Below, piece by piece: positions 1-11,409 of a stretch of 64,000 nt of DNA. Position numbers and translations under genes: made by a program. The stretch covers positions 692,531,035 through 692,595,034 of the forward strand of contig NC_053391.1 of NCBI RefSeq assembly GCF_905171765.1. Reading direction: 5' to 3'. The notes under the pieces are model-generated. The model saw nothing but the letters and a program-made list of their open reading frames with translations, searched no databases and was not told the origin of the DNA. The DNA comes from Bufo bufo. Lineage: Eukaryota; Chordata; Amphibia; Anura; Bufonidae. Within the stretch, counting starts at the first letter, position 1; every line of letters begins with the position of its first letter.

Positions 1-2
1 CC

Positions 3-3000
3 GTTGCCGATGGGTCGGTTGTCGCTCCTGGGCTCGCTCCTACTGCCGCTCCGGTTGTTGCGCCAGAGTCTACCCCGACACCTGTTGTTGCGCCTGCGGT
101 GTTTCGGGGTATGACCGGTTCTGCCCCTCTTCCACAGCGCTTTGGGGGAGAGCCAACTCAGTGCCGAGGTTTCCTTAACCAGGTGGGCATTTATTTCGAG
201 TTGCTGCCACATGCCTTTCCTACTGAGAGATCAAAGGTGGGCTTCTTGATCTCGCTGCTCTCGGACAAGGCCTTGGCCTGGGCCAGCCCTTTATGGGAGA
301 ACAACAATCCGGTGGTTGCCGAGTTTTCCGGTTTTGTTGCTTCTCTTCGGAAGGTATTCGATGTGCCGGCTCGTGCTGCCTCTGCTGCGAAGCTCCTTAT
401 GTCCATCAGACAGGGTTCACGATCCGTAGCTGAATACGCCATTGAGTTTCGTACCCTGGCAGCAGAGGTGGGCTGGAATAATGAGGCTCTGGTCGCTGCT
501 TTCTCTCATGGTCTCTCGGATGCCTTGAAGGATGAGGTTGCAGCTAAGGACCTACCAGTTGAGCTCGAGTCTCTTATTTCTTTCCTGATTTTGATTGACA
601 CCAGACTCAGGGAGAGACCTTCCTTTAAGGAGAACCTGCGGAGGTCTTCTAACAGATTGGTGCCTACGTTTGCTGTCCCACCCGTGCCTCCCTCTCCTCC
701 CACGCCTCCTGGGGATGACTTGTCTGGGGGTGAACCCATGCAGCTGGGGTTTGCTCGCCTGTCCGAGGGGGAGAGGGCACTCCGGAGACGCGAGGGCCGA
801 TGCATGTACTGTGGTCTCGGTGGGCATTTTCGGTTGGCATGTCCGAACCGTCCGGGAAACGCTCGTACCCTGAGATCCTGTCGGGGGCAGATCTTGGGTG
901 GAGTCTCCTCGTCCCCGGTTTCCCGTGTTGACAAACCACTGATCACTGTTGTCCTCTCCTGGGTCGGGGGCTCGGTGACGACCCAGGCGTTGGTGGACTC
1001 TGGTGCTGGTGGTTTGTTCATTGATAGTGTGTTCGCTGCCGCCAATTCCATTCCTCTGCAGGCTCGAGGTTCCCCACTGGCTCTTGAGGCGATAGACGGC
1101 AGACCCCTTCTGCCGCCACACGTGACTCATGAGACCCTTCCAGTGGGGATAGCCATTGGTGCCGCTCACAGAGAGTCGGTCTGCCTCCAGGTTATTTCGT
1201 CTCCACACTACTCGGTGGTCTTGGGGTACCCCTGGCTCCAGAAGCATAATCCGACTTTCGATTGGAGATCGGTCGAGATCCTCTCGTGGTCACCGCAGTG
1301 TGGGGCTAGTTGCATCCATGGGTCTGTCAAGTTGCTGTGTACTTCCTCGGACTCTCTGTTGCCTCCTGAATACGAGGAGTACCGGGATGTATTCGATAAG
1401 GTGCGCGCGGTTGCCCTACCTCCGCACCGCCCATACGATTGTGCCATAGAGTTACAATCTGGTGCCGTTCCTCCTCGTGGCAAAGTCTATCCACTGTCGG
1501 TAGCGGAGAATGAGGCCATGGAGGAGTACGTGAGGGAGGCGCTTTCACGCGGACACATTCGCAAATCTTCGTCCCCGGCAGGGGCTGGATTTTTCTTTGT
1601 GAAAAAGAAGGGCGGTGAGTTGAGGCCTTGCATCGATTACAGGGGTCTCAATCGCATCACGATCAAGAACGCTTACCCGATACCCTTGATTTCCGAGCTG
1701 TTCGATCGCCTTAAAGGGGCCACGGTCTTTACCAAACTCGACCTGAGGGCGGCATATAACCTGGTAAGGATCAAGGCGGGCGATGAGTGGAAGACCGCGT
1801 TTAACACCAGGACCGGTCATTACGAATCCTTGGTTATGCCCTTTGGGTTGTGCAATGCGCCCGCAGTCTTTCAGGAATTCATCAACGATGTTTTCCGTGA
1901 CCTGTTGCAGCAGTGTGTGGTAGTCTATTTGGATGACATCTTGGTATATTCTGAATCCATGGAGGCCCACATTCTGGATGTCAGACGCGTGTTGCAACGG
2001 TTACGAGAGAACAAGCTGTTCGGTAAGCTTGAGAAATGCGAATTTCACCGATCCCAGGTAACCTTCTTAGGTTACATCATTTCCGCTGAGGGGTTCTCCA
2101 TGGATCCTGAGAAGGTTTCGGCTGTCTTACAGTGGCCCCAGCCCAGTGGTCTTCGTTCCCTGCAGCGCTTTTTGGGCTTCGCCAATTATTATCGGAAGTT
2201 CATCAGGGACTTTTCCATGCTGGCCAAGCCTCTCACGGATCTGACCAGGAAGGGCAGTAATTCCCAGGTCTGGCCGCTCGAGGCCATCCGAGCTTTTGAG
2301 GCCCTAAAGTCCGCCTTTGTGTCGGCTCCGATTCTGTCGCATCCCAACCCTGGGTTGCCCTTTGTCCTCGAGGTGGACGCGTCTGAGACGGGAGTAGGCG
2401 CCCTTCTGTCTCAGCGTAGAACACCAGAGGGTCCTCTGCTTCCTTGTGGGTTTTACTCCCGGAAACTGTCTTCCGCGGAGTGCAACTATCAGATTGGTGA
2501 CAGGGAGTTATTGGCCATCGTGCAGGCCCTTAAAGAATGGAGGCACTTGCTCGAGGGTTCGGTGGTTCCGGTTCTCATCCTGACGGACCACAAGAATCTG
2601 ACCTACCTTTCTGAGGCCAAGAGATTGACACCACGTCAGGCCAGATGGGCTCTGTTCTTGTCACGTTTTAATTACGTGGTCTCCTACCTACCCGGTTCCA
2701 AGAACATCAGGGCGGATGCCTTATCACGGCAGTACTCCGAGCTGTCCAGGGAGGAGTCGATTCCGACTTCGGTCATACCTCCGAATCAGATCCTGGCCGC
2801 CATTCGCACCAGCCTGACCTCTCCCCTGGGTGAGCAGATTTTGGCGGCTCAATCTGGTGCTCCCTCTGGGAGACCCAACGGCAGATGTTTTGTGCCTGAG
2901 GAGTTGCGCACTCGGTTGTTGCGAACCTACCATAACTCCAAGACCGCGGGGCATCCTGGAAAGAATCAGCTGTCCTGGGCTGTTTCACGTCTGTTCTGGT

Positions 3001-4202
3001 GGCCTTCCCTACGTTCCGACATCGCCGCATATGTAGCGGCATGCTCCGTTTGTGCCCAGAGTAAGTCCCCTCGGCACCTTCCGCTGGGCCTTCTGCAACC
3101 CATAGCCACTGGGGAGCGCCCATGGTCACACCTGGGGATGGATTTCATTGTGGACCTCCCTGCATCCCGAGGCCATACGGTCATTCTCATGATTGTGGAT
3201 CGGTTTTCCAAAATGTGCCACTGTGTTCCTCTCAAGAAGTTACCCTCTGCACAAGAGTTGGCCACGATTTTTGCCAGGGAGGTCTTCCGGTTGCACGGTT
3301 TGCCTAAGGAGATTGTGTCGGATCGGGGGAGTCAGTTTGTGTCCAGGTTCTGGCGCGCCTTTTGCTCCCAGTTGGGGATTCATCTCTCCTTTTCCTCGGC
3401 CTACCACCCTCAGTCCAATGGGTCCGCAGAACGATCCAATCAGGCCTTGGAGCAATTCCTTCGTTGCTATGTCTCCGATCACCAAGACAATTGGGTTGAC
3501 CTCCTGCCTTGGGCTGAGTTTGCCAGGAACACGGCGGTGAACTCTTCCTCTGGGACGTCTCCCTTCATGGCCAATTATGGGTTCCAACCTGCCGTGTTAC
3601 CAGAGGTATTCTCTCCCCAGGATATTCCGGCTGTGGAGGATCACCTTTCCGTCCTACGTGCTTCTTGGGTACAGATCCAGAAGTCCCTTGAGGTCTCTGC
3701 GCAGCGCCAGAGACTCCAGGCTGATCGCAGACGAGCGCCTGCTCCTTCCTACCAGGTCGGAGACCGTGTATGGTTGTCCACCCGCAACCTCAACCTTCGA
3801 GTGCCCACTCCCAAGCTGGCGCCTCGCTTTGTTGGTCCCTTCCTAGTGCTTCGCAGGGTAAACCCGGTAGCCTATGCCCTTGCGCTTCCTCCTGGCATGC
3901 GGATCTCCAACGTGTTTCATGTCTCCCTGTTGAAGCCACTGGTGTGTAATCGTTTCACTTCCTCGGTTCCTCGGCCTCGTCCGGTCCAAGTGGGCAATCG
4001 TGAGGAATATGAGGTGAGCAATATCCTGGACTCACGCCTGGTCCGCGGTCGGTTGCAGTTTTTGGTCCATTGGCGTGGTTATGGTCCAGAGGAGCGTTCC
4101 TGGGTTCCCTCCGCAGATGTCCATGCTCCTGCCTTGCTCCGAGCCTTCCACGCACGCTTCCCTCAGAAACCGTTTTGTGCTCCGCGGAGGAGGGGCCCTT
4201 GA
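3..4202 (+). CDS. Gag-Pol polyprotein (single frame, N-terminus outside window)
   Basis: The frame is open from base 3, so the protein starts upstream; the first 30 visible codons are Pro/Ala/Val-rich. Numbering from the GTG at 99: capsid-like gag at about 10-190, a CCHC zinc knuckle (C235-x2-C-x4-H-x4-C), aspartic protease with D-S-G-A at 300, reverse transcriptase with YLDD at 610-613, RNase H with Asp 760, integrase HHCC from about 945, the integrase triad D1015, D1075 and E1111 (35 residues between the last two), and a chromodomain at about 1303-1353. Gag and pol are fused without a frameshift. No stop or frame break appears in 1,400 codons, which suggests a young and possibly competent copy. 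Confidence 0.95.
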   Translation, partial: VADGSVVAPGLAPTAAPVVAPESTPTPVVAPAVFRGMTGSAPLPQRFGGEPTQCRGFLNQVGIYFELLPHAFPTERSKVGFLISLLSDKALAWASPLWENNNPVVAEFSGFVASLRKVFDVPARAASAAKLLMSIRQGSRSVAEYAIEFRTLAAEVGWNNEALVAAFSHGLSDALKDEVAAKDLPVELESLISFLILIDTRLRERPSFKENLRRSSNRLVPTFAVPPVPPSPPTPPGDDLSGGEPMQLGFARLSEGERALRRREGRCMYCGLGGHFRLACPNRPGNARTLRSCRGQILGGVSSSPVSRVDKPLITVVLSWVGGSVTTQALVDSGAGGLFIDSVFAAANSIPLQARGSPLALEAIDGRPLLPPHVTHETLPVGIAIGAAHRESVCLQVISSPHYSVVLGYPWLQKHNPTFDWRSVEILSWSPQCGASCIHGSVKLLCTSSDSLLPPEYEEYRDVFDKVRAVALPPHRPYDCAIELQSGAVPPRGKVYPLSVAENEAMEEYVREALSRGHIRKSSSPAGAGFFFVKKKGGELRPCIDYRGLNRITIKNAYPIPLISELFDRLKGATVFTKLDLRAAYNLVRIKAGDEWKTAFNTRTGHYESLVMPFGLCNAPAVFQEFINDVFRDLLQQCVVVYLDDILVYSESMEAHILDVRRVLQRLRENKLFGKLEKCEFHRSQVTFLGYIISAEGFSMDPEKVSAVLQWPQPSGLRSLQRFLGFANYYRKFIRDFSMLAKPLTDLTRKGSNSQVWPLEAIRAFEALKSAFVSAPILSHPNPGLPFVLEVDASETGVGALLSQRRTPEGPLLPCGFYSRKLSSAECNYQIGDRELLAIVQALKEWRHLLEGSVVPVLILTDHKNLTYLSEAKRLTPRQARWALFLSRFNYVVSYLPGSKNIRADALSRQYSELSREESIPTSVIPPNQILAAIRTSLTSPLGEQILAAQSGAPSGRPNGRCFVPEELRTRLLRTYHNSKTAGHPGKNQLSWAVSRLFWWPSLRSDIAAYVAACSVCAQSKSPRHLPLGLLQPIATGERPWSHLGMDFIVDLPASRGHTVILMIVDRFSKMCHCVPLKKLPSAQELATIFAREVFRLHGLPKEIVSDRGSQFVSRFWRAFCSQLGIHLSFSSAYHPQSNGSAERSNQALEQFLRCYVSDHQDNWVDLLPWAEFARNTAVNSSSGTSPFMANYGFQPAVLPEVFSPQDIPAVEDHLSVLRASWVQIQKSLEVSAQRQRLQADRRRAPAPSYQVGDRVWLSTRNLNLRVPTPKLAPRFVGPFLVLRRVNPVAYALALPPGMRISNVFHVSLLKPLVCNRFTSSVPRPRPVQVGNREEYEVSNILDSRLVRGRLQFLVHWRGYGPEERSWVPSADVHAPALLRAFHARFPQKPFCAPRRRGP

Positions 4203-4213
4203 GGGGGAGGTAC
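4200..4213 (+). other. Polypurine tract of the Gypsy element
   Basis: A purine run (gagggggagg at 4201-4210) lies between the gag-pol stop codon and the LTR. This is the usual place for the plus-strand DNA primer. Confidence 0.75.
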
Positions 4214-4704
4214 TGTCATGGTCTTACCTGCTTGCTGCTCTCCTTCGTTTGACATGTGCTGGCGGCCATCTTGGTTTCTGGGTTTCTTGTAGCCTTCCAC
4301 CCTGCGGCTCCTCCTTCCCCTGGGAGGAGCTGGATGCCTAGCTCATATATATAGGAGGTCTGTGGCTTCAGTTCCTTGCTTGGTCCTCTTGTGTTCACAT
4401 GCTTCTAAGACTGCTGCTGCTTCTGGTTCCTGATCCTGGCTTCGTCTGACTACCCTGCTGGTTCCTGATCCTGGCTTCGTCTGACTACCCTGCTGGTTCC
4501 TGATCCTGGCTTCGTCTGACTACCCTGCTGGTTCCTGATCCTGGCTTCGTCTGACTACCCTTCTGGTTCCTGACCTCTGGCTTCGCAAAGACTCTGCTCG
4601 GTTTCACCATCCGTTTGGACTTTTGCTTTACAGCTTTATTTTCAATAAAGCCTTCTTATTTTCACTTATCTCTTGTTGTACGTCTGGTTCATGGTTCCGT
4701 GACA
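4214..4704 (+). repeat. 3' LTR of the Gypsy element
   Basis: It begins TGTCA and ends TGACA, a 5-bp terminal inverted repeat. It holds a TATA-like run (catatatata, 4343-4352) and an AATAAA signal near 4645. Between them, about 4420-4580, are four copies of a 35-bp unit around ggttcctgatcctggcttcg. The 5' LTR is outside the window, so age cannot be read from LTR divergence. Confidence 0.85.
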
Positions 4705-5240
4705 CATGTCAGCAGAGAATCAGTCTTCATGTCATAGCAGAGAATCAGGCTTCACGTCACCCACCACTGGAACAGGCCACTGTCACACATTTAGGCCCCG
4801 GCACCCAGGCAGAAGAGAGAGGTCCCGTAACAGAGAATCTGGCCTTATGTCAGCGCAGAATCTGTCTTCATGTCATAGCAGAGAATCAGGCTTCACGTCA
4901 CCCACCACTGGAACAGGCCACTGTCACACATTTAGGCCCCGGCACCCAGACAGAGGAGAGAGGTCCCATAACAGAGATTCAGGCTTCATGTCAGCAGAGA
5001 ATCAGTCTTCATGTCATAGCAGAGAATCAGGCTTCACGTCACCCACCACTGGAACAGGCCAATGTCACATATTTAGGCCCAGGCACCCAGGCAGAGGAGA
5101 GAGGTCCCATAACAGAGATTCAGGCTTCATGTCAGCAGAGAATCAGTCTTCATGTCATAGCAGAGAATCAGGCTTCACGTCACCCACCACTGGAACAGGC
5201 CACTGTCAGATATGTTTAGGCCCCGGCACCCAGACAGAGG
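4705..5240. repeat. 141-bp tandem repeat (about 4 copies)
   Basis: The marker ccaccactggaacaggcca recurs at 4761, 4902, 5043 and 5184, an exact 141-bp period. Since 141 is 47 codons, open frames run through the array in more than one frame. They are repeat artefacts. Confidence 0.92.
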
Positions 5241-5361
5241 AGAGGTTCATTCAACTTTGGGTTGCCCCGCAATATAATCGTAAAATGAAAATAAAAATAG
5301 GATTGAATGAGGAAGTGCCCTGGAGTAGAATAATATATTGTTAAGGGGAGGTAGTTAATGT

Positions 5362-8300
5362 CTAATCTCCACAAGGGATGGACAGGTCCTGTGGGATCCA
5401 TGCCTGGTTCATTTTTATGAACGTCAGCTTGTCCACATTGGCTGTAGACAGGCGGCTGCGTTTGTCTGTAATGACGCCCCCTGCCGTGCTGAATACACGT
5501 TCAGAAAAAACGCTGGCCGCCGGGCAGGCCAGCACCTCCAAGGCATAAAAGGCTAGCTCTGGCCACGTGGACAATTTGGAGACCCAGAAGTTGAATGGGG
5601 CCGAACCATCAGTCAGTACGTGGAGGGGTGTGCACAGGTACTGTTCCACCATGTTATTGAAATGTTGCCTCCTGCTAACACGCTCCGTATCAGGTGGTGG
5701 TGCAGTTAGCTGTGGCGTGGTGACAAAACTTTTCCACATCTCTGCCATGCTAACCCTGCCCTCAGAGGAGCTGGCCGTGACACAGCTGCGTTGGCGACCT
5801 CTTGCTCCTCCTCTGCCTTCGCCTTGGGCTTCCACTTGTTCCCCTGTGACATTTGGGAATGCTCTCAGTAGCGCGTCTACCAACGTGCGCTTGTACTCGC
5901 GCATCTTCCTATCACGCTCCAGTGTAGGAAGTAAGGTGGGCACATTGTCTTTGTACCGGGGATCCAGCAGGGTGGCAACCCAGTATCCGCACACGTTAAA
6001 ATGTGGGCAACTCTGCTGTCGTTCCGCAGGCACTGCAGCATGTATTCGCTCATGTGTGCCAGGCTGCCCAGAGGTAAGAACAAGCTGACCTCTGTGGTAG
6101 GCGTATCGTCATCGTCCTGCGTTTCCCCCCAGCCACGCACCAGTGATGGGCCCGAGCTGCGTTGGGTGCCAGCCCGCTGTGAACCTGCTTCATCCTCATC
6201 CTCCTCCACCTCCTCCTCATCCTCGTCCTCCTCGTCCTCCAGTAGTGGGCCCTGTCTGGCCACATTTGTACCTGGCCTCTGCTGTTGCAAAAAACCTCCC
6301 TCTGAGTCACTTCGAAGAGACTGGCCTGAAAGTGCTAAAAATGACCCCTCTTCCTCCTCCTCCTCCTCCTGGGCCACCTCCTCTTCCATCATCGCCCTAA
6401 GTGTTTTCTCAAGGAGACATAGAAGTGGTATTGTAACGCTGATAACGACGTCATCGCCACTGGCCATGTTGGTGGAGTACTCGAAACAGCGCAACAGGGC
6501 ACACAGGTCTCTCATGGAGGCCCAGTCATTGGTGGTGAAGTGGGGCTGATCCGCAGTGCGACTGACCCGTGCGTGCTGCAGCTGAAACTCCACTATGGCC
6601 TGCTGCTGCTCGCACAGTCTGTCCAGCATGTGCAAGGTGGAGTTCCACTTGGTGGGCACGTCGCATATGAGGCGGTGAGCGGGAAGGCCGAAGTTACGCT
6701 GTAGCGCAGACAGGCGAGCAGCGGCAGGGTGTGAACGCCGGAAGCGCGAACAGACGGCCCGCACTTTATGCAGCAGCTCTGACATGTCGGGGTAGTTGTG
6801 AATAAACTTCTGCACCACCAAATTCAGCACATGCGCCAGGCAAGGGATGTGCGTCAAACCGGCTAGTCCCAGAGCTGCAACGAGATTTCGCCCATTATCG
6901 CACACCACCAGGCCAGGCTTTAGGCTCACTGGCAGCAACCACTCGTCGGTCTGTTGTTCTATACCCTGCCACAACTATGCGGTGTGGGGCCTGTCCCCCA
7001 AACATATGAGTTTCAGAACGGCCTGCTGACGTTTACCCCGGGCTGTGCTGAAGTTGGTGGTGAAGGTGTGTGGCGGACTGGATGAGCAGTTGGAAGAAGA
7101 GGAGGAGGAAGCTGAGTAGGAGGAGGAGGAGACAGGAGGCAAAGAATGTTGCCCTGCGATCCTTGGCAGCGGAAGGACGTGCGCCAAACAGCTCTCCGCC
7201 TGGGGCCCAGCCGCCACTACATTTACCCAGTGTGCAGTTAGGGAGATATAGCGTCCCTGGCTGTGCTTACTGGTCCACGTATCTGTGGTTAGGTGGACCT
7301 TGCCACAGATGGCGTTGCGCAGTGCACACTTGATTTTATCGGATACTTGGTTGTGCAGGGAAGGCACGGCTCTCTTGGAGAAGTAGTGGCGGCTGGGAAC
7401 AACATACTGTGGGACAGCAAGCGACATGAGCTGTTTGAAGCTGTGTGTGTCCACCAGCCTAAATGACAGCATTTCATAGGCCAGTAGTTTAGAAATGCTG
7501 GCATTCAGGGCCAGGTATCGAGGGTGGCTAGGTGGGAATTTACGCTTTCTCTCAAATGTTTATGAGATGGAGAGCTGAACGCTGCCGTGTGACATGGTTG
7601 AGATGCTTGGTGACGCAGGTGGTGGTGTTGGTGGTACATCCCATGTTTGCTGGGCGGCAGGTGCCAACGTTCCTCCAGAGGCGGAGGAAGAGGCCGAGGC
7701 GGCGGCAGCAGCAGAAGAGGCCGAGGCGGCAGCAGCAGAAGAGGTAGCAGGGGGAGCCTGAGTGACTTCCTTGTTTTTAAGGTGTTTACTCCACTGCAGT
7801 TCATGCTTTGCATGCAGGTGCCTGGTCATGCAGGTTGTGCTAAGGTTCAGAACGTTAATGCCTCGCTTCAGGCTCTGATGGCACAGCGTGCAAACCACTC
7901 GGATCTTGTCGTCAGCACATTGTTTGAAGAAGTGCCATGCCAGGGAACTCCTTGAAGCTGCCTTTGGGGTGCTCGGTCCCAGATGGCGGCGGTCAGTAGC
8001 AGGCAGAGTCTCTTGGCGGCGGGTGTTCGGCTTTTGCCCACTGCTCCCTCTTTTGCTACGCTGTTGGCTCGGTCTCACCACTGCCTCTTCCTCTGAACTG
8101 TGAAAGTCAGTGGCACGACCTTCATTCCATGTGGGGTCTAGGACCTCATCGTCCCCTGCATCGTCTTCCACCAAGTCTTGATCCCTGACCTCCTGTTCAG
8201 TCTGCACACTGCAGAAAGACGCAGCAGTTGGCACCTGTGTTTCGTCATCATCAGAGACGTGCTGAGGTGGTATTCCCATGTCCTCATCATCAGGAAACAT

Positions 8301-8786
8301 AAGTGGTTGTGCTTTAGTGCATTCTATCTCTTCCACCCCTGGGGAAGGGCTAGGTGGATGCCCTTGGGAAACCCTGGCAGCAGAGTCTTCAAACAGCATA
8401 AGAGACTGCTGCATAACTTGAGGCTCAGACAGTTTCCCTGATATGCATGGGGTTGATGTGACAGACTGATGGGCTTGGCTTTCATGCGCCATCTGTGCGC
8501 TTTCTGCAGAAGACTGGGTGGGAGATAATGTGAACGTGCCGGATGCACTGTCGGCCACCCAATTGACTAATGCCTGTACCTGCTCAGGCCTTACCATCCT
8601 TAGAATGGCATTGGGCCCCACCAAATATGGCTGTAAATTCTGGCGGCTACTGGGACCTGAGGTAGTTGGTACACTAGGACGTGTGGCTGTGTCAGAACGG
8701 CCACGTCCTCTCCCAGCACCAGAGGGTCCACTAACACCACCACGACCATGTCCACGTCCGCGTCCCTTACTAGATGTTTTCCTCAT
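5362..8786 (-). pseudogene. hAT transposase, two in-frame stops and one frameshift
   Basis: The start ATG is at 8786. The N-terminus is Gly/Arg-rich, followed by an acidic region. A BED zinc finger (CTLCHQS, then HLHAKH) comes next, then an RNase-H-like catalytic region (LTTDTWTS near 7330; CDNGRNL and LAHVLNLVV in 6750-6900) interrupted by a long Glu-rich insert. The C-terminal hAT dimerisation region reads FYALEVLACPAASVFSERVF. The frame is continuous from 8786 to 5877 except for a TAA at about 7560 and a TAG at about 6975. A frameshift near 5985 moves the dimerisation domain into another frame. With only three lesions in about 1,140 codons the gene died recently. Confidence 0.9.
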
Positions 8787-9589
8787 TGTTACCGTTCACC
8801 ACAATAAGAAAAATATTATTCGGGCCAATGTATTGAATTAAAATTCAGGCCTTTTTTTACAGACACCTAACACTATCTGGCTATCTATTTAGGTACCGTA
8901 TTACACTAATACAGGCACACCAGTAATGACAGATTCAGCTGAATATAAATGTGAGGCCTATTTTTTAGGCGCTGGGTGACAGGTATACGTTTAATCACAG
9001 AATTAGACTTGGATCTGCACAGTAGCGTGTGTGTTAAGTTTTTGAGAATGACCCTATCAGCACCTTGAATCTAATCTACCCTTTTAGGGATAGATTTAAA
9101 CTAGGCCTGATACAGCAGAAACCACTAATTTTGAGAATTGGAAATTTGGGAATTGTTTTTCAACCCAGAACAACAACTGTGCTTTTACGGTCACTAAAAA
9201 TAACTTGACCAGCTAAAACAGTACAGATTTGGATGAATATAAATGTCAGGTCTATTTTTTAGGCGCTGGGTGACAGGCTCAACTTGCCCCTGATGTAGTA
9301 TATGGCCAAAAAATAACCACACTATTGATGGTTAAATGTACTTGGTGGTAGCTTGTGCTGGCGCACCACAAGCCACAAAATGGCCGCCGATCACCCCAGA
9401 AAAAAGTGACTGAAAAATGCTCTGGGCAGCCTAAAAACAGTGAGCAATTGAATATCAGCAGTTCAATGATCCACAGCTGCAGATCGATCACAGAATGAAG
9501 TCTTTTGGAGGAGTTAATCTGCCTAATCTCGCCCTAACGTCGCAGCTGCAACCTCTCCCTACACTTGAATCAGCAGAGTGACGTGCAGC

Positions 9590-9720
9590 GCTACGTGACC
9601 CAAGCTTATATAGAGGCTGGGTCACATGCTGCACTGGCCAATCACAGCCATGCCAATAGTAGGCAAGGCTGTGATGGCCTCTTGGGGCAAGTAGTATGAC
9701 GCTTGTTGATTGGCTGCTTT
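9590..9720 (-). promoter_or_regulatory. Putative hAT transposase promoter
   Basis: Read on the minus strand there are two CCAAT-type boxes (ggccaatcacagcc and gccaatag on the plus strand are parts of the same block) followed by a TATA run (ctatataagc, complement of 9604-9613). The same arrangement occurs in the second hAT at 26660-26745. The position upstream of the transposase fits a promoter. Confidence 0.5.
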
Positions 9721-9861
9721 GCAGCCTTTCAAAAAGAGCCAAGAAAGCGCCGAACACCGAACCCAAACCCGGACTTTGACGAAAATGTTCGGGTCCGTGT
9801 CACGGACACCCCAAAATTCGGTACGAACCCGAACTATACAGTTCGGGTTCGCTCATCCCTA

Positions 9862-10364
9862 GTCCTAGATACTCGCTGAATAAAGTACAAATTGTCCTGC
9901 AAAAAAACAATCCTTCATATGGCAATGTGAATAAAAAAAATATAAAAAAAAGTTGGGGTCGGGAAATAAAGAACAAAAACGATTAAAAAAATGAAAGAAA
10001 ATCACAGTCAGGAATGTTTATGACATATCCACAGGATATACCAGAAAATGTCTGATAGATGCCAGTCCCAGGAACCTGCCCCTGTCCAGAATGCCCCCAT
10101 TACCCATTGCCCCGAACCCCAGGTGCTAGGGTAATAGGAACTACAGAAGCAGTCTGCTCTATGCTTCACATACAAGTAAATAGAAGTTACCGAAATAGAG
10201 CAGCGCAGCCCTCCTTGCTGTTTCTGTATTCCCGATCTCTAGCTGCCGCATCCATCTGGAGCTAGGGCCGATTTAACAATAAGTGAATGGTCAGCCCCCT
10301 CCTTCATAGCAGTGACAGTGTCCTCTCAACATACTGAGCATGCTCACTACACTCTCCCATAGAC
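9862..10364. other. Non-coding, no clear element
   Basis: AT-rich spacer followed by a stretch (10020-10270) that resembles dispersed frog repeats containing 'gatagatgccagtccca'. No ORF, terminal repeat or RNA gene was recognised. Confidence 0.4.
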
Positions 10365-10368
10365 TTAA

Positions 10369-11409
10369 AGGCTATGTACACCTTCAGAGGCAATTGTTGT
10401 TTATAATTGCAACAAATGAGAGAAAAGAAAAACAAGCGTGAAACGGCGGTTGCCTTCTAGCTGTGTTTTGCTCGCATGACGCTGACCTTTTTAAGTGAAT
10501 AAAGCTGCAAAGAGTATTTTTTGGTGAGTGCTGCATTCCTTTTTCTTTTCCTCCTTTGTTGCAAATACTACTTGTTTTTTTATGCTGAGCACCACCACTA
10601 CTCACATTCGATCAGTGCGGCACCAAATAAAGTCCCACACCTACAGCAGTGCCGACCGTATCCTCTACATATTTCTACGTTGTTGCAATTCTACTCATTT
10701 TTGGCTAAATATCATATTTTTAATTGGCCTTTATTAAAAATATTGGCTCATTCTGTCACAAAGGGTTAACAGTTTTTCTAAGGGCTCATTCAGATGGCTG
10801 TATACAGTCCGCAAAAATGCGGTTCCGTTTTTTTTTTTTGCGGACAGTTCAGAATTGCATTCCATTTTTTTGCTGATCCATAGACTTCAATAGGGCCATG
10901 TCCTGATTTTCACTGACAAGTATAGGACATGTTTCATTTTTTTGCTGAGCCGTGCAATAGAAGAAAAGTGCCCCATAGAAGTGAATGGGGCAGAATCTAA
11001 TCCGCAAAAAAATGGATCCGCATTTTTGCGGACAGCATACAGCCGTCTGAATGAGCCCTAACTGTGTGACTGGTACTTTCACTTTCACTTTGTAAAGTGA
11101 AAACCAGATCTCTAAACTACTAAGAGGTCATAAACATTTATTTAAGCTTTATTCGTATCAGTAAGATAAGAACTAAACTATAATGAGTGTTTATGAGGTC
11201 TGAGAGCAGAGATAAGGAGCCCGTCAGCTCCCCAACTGATGGAAAAGACAGAAAATCCACATGCATCTAGTAGAGCATCTCAGCTCTGTACGCAAAAAAG
11301 GGCTCCATATTTTTTAATAAAGAACAATTGAAAAAAATGATTTTTAGATCAAAATAAATACAATACAATAAATAATTTAAAAAAATGCCCCCGAAGGTGT
11401 ACAGAGCCT
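10369..11409. mobile_element. Non-autonomous TTAA-target DNA transposon
   Basis: TTAA at 10365-10368 and 11410-11413 flank terminal inverted repeats: AGGCTATGTACACCTTC on the left, and the reverse complement of gaaggtgtacagagcct on the right. TTAA duplication is typical of piggyBac and Kolobok superfamilies. There is no transposase. A smaller MITE is nested at 10782-11058. Confidence 0.8.
10782..11058. mobile_element. Palindromic MITE, TAA target duplication
   Basis: TAA at 10779-10781 and 11059-11061 flank inverted ends GGGCTCATTCAGATGGCTGT and its near-complement at 11038-11058. The interior repeats 'gcggacag' and 'ccgcaaaaatgcgg' in inverted order. A 3-bp TWA duplication fits PIF/Harbinger-type MITEs. 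Confidence 0.8.

Larger units (their letters stand above)
1..4704 (+). mobile_element. Ty3/Gypsy LTR retrotransposon with chromodomain, cut by the left window edge
   Basis: The order is gag, protease, reverse transcriptase, RNase H, integrase, chromodomain, polypurine tract and 3' LTR. The 5' LTR and gag start lie left of the window. The 3' LTR ends at 4704 and is followed directly by hAT-type tandem repeats, so the element probably jumped into that hAT. The 5' flank is not visible, so the target duplication (expected to match about 4705-4709) cannot be checked. A chromodomain after the integrase is the hallmark of chromoviruses, where it directs integration to marked chromatin. Confidence 0.93.
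4705..9861 (-). mobile_element. hAT transposon with large BED-finger transposase (left end not visible)
   Basis: The right end carries gttcgggttcgctcatccc, matching the right end of the complete hAT at 19527-26774 except for a few bases; in that copy the end is proved by an 8-bp target duplication. The transposase reads leftward from 8786. The 141-bp repeats at 4705-5240 occupy the 3' subterminal region. The left end is missing, most simply because the Gypsy element inserted here and the rest lies left of the window. Confidence 0.8.

Noticed and set aside
552..1247. Minus-strand frame of 231 codons and others inside gag-pol
   Set aside because: Shadow frames of the intact gag-pol gene; no domain.
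4623..5344. Two overlapping frames of about 200 codons
   Set aside because: They run through a 141-bp (47-codon) tandem repeat next to the Gypsy LTR.
6001..6549. Plus-strand Ser-rich frame
   Set aside because: Antisense of the Glu-rich insert in the hAT transposase.
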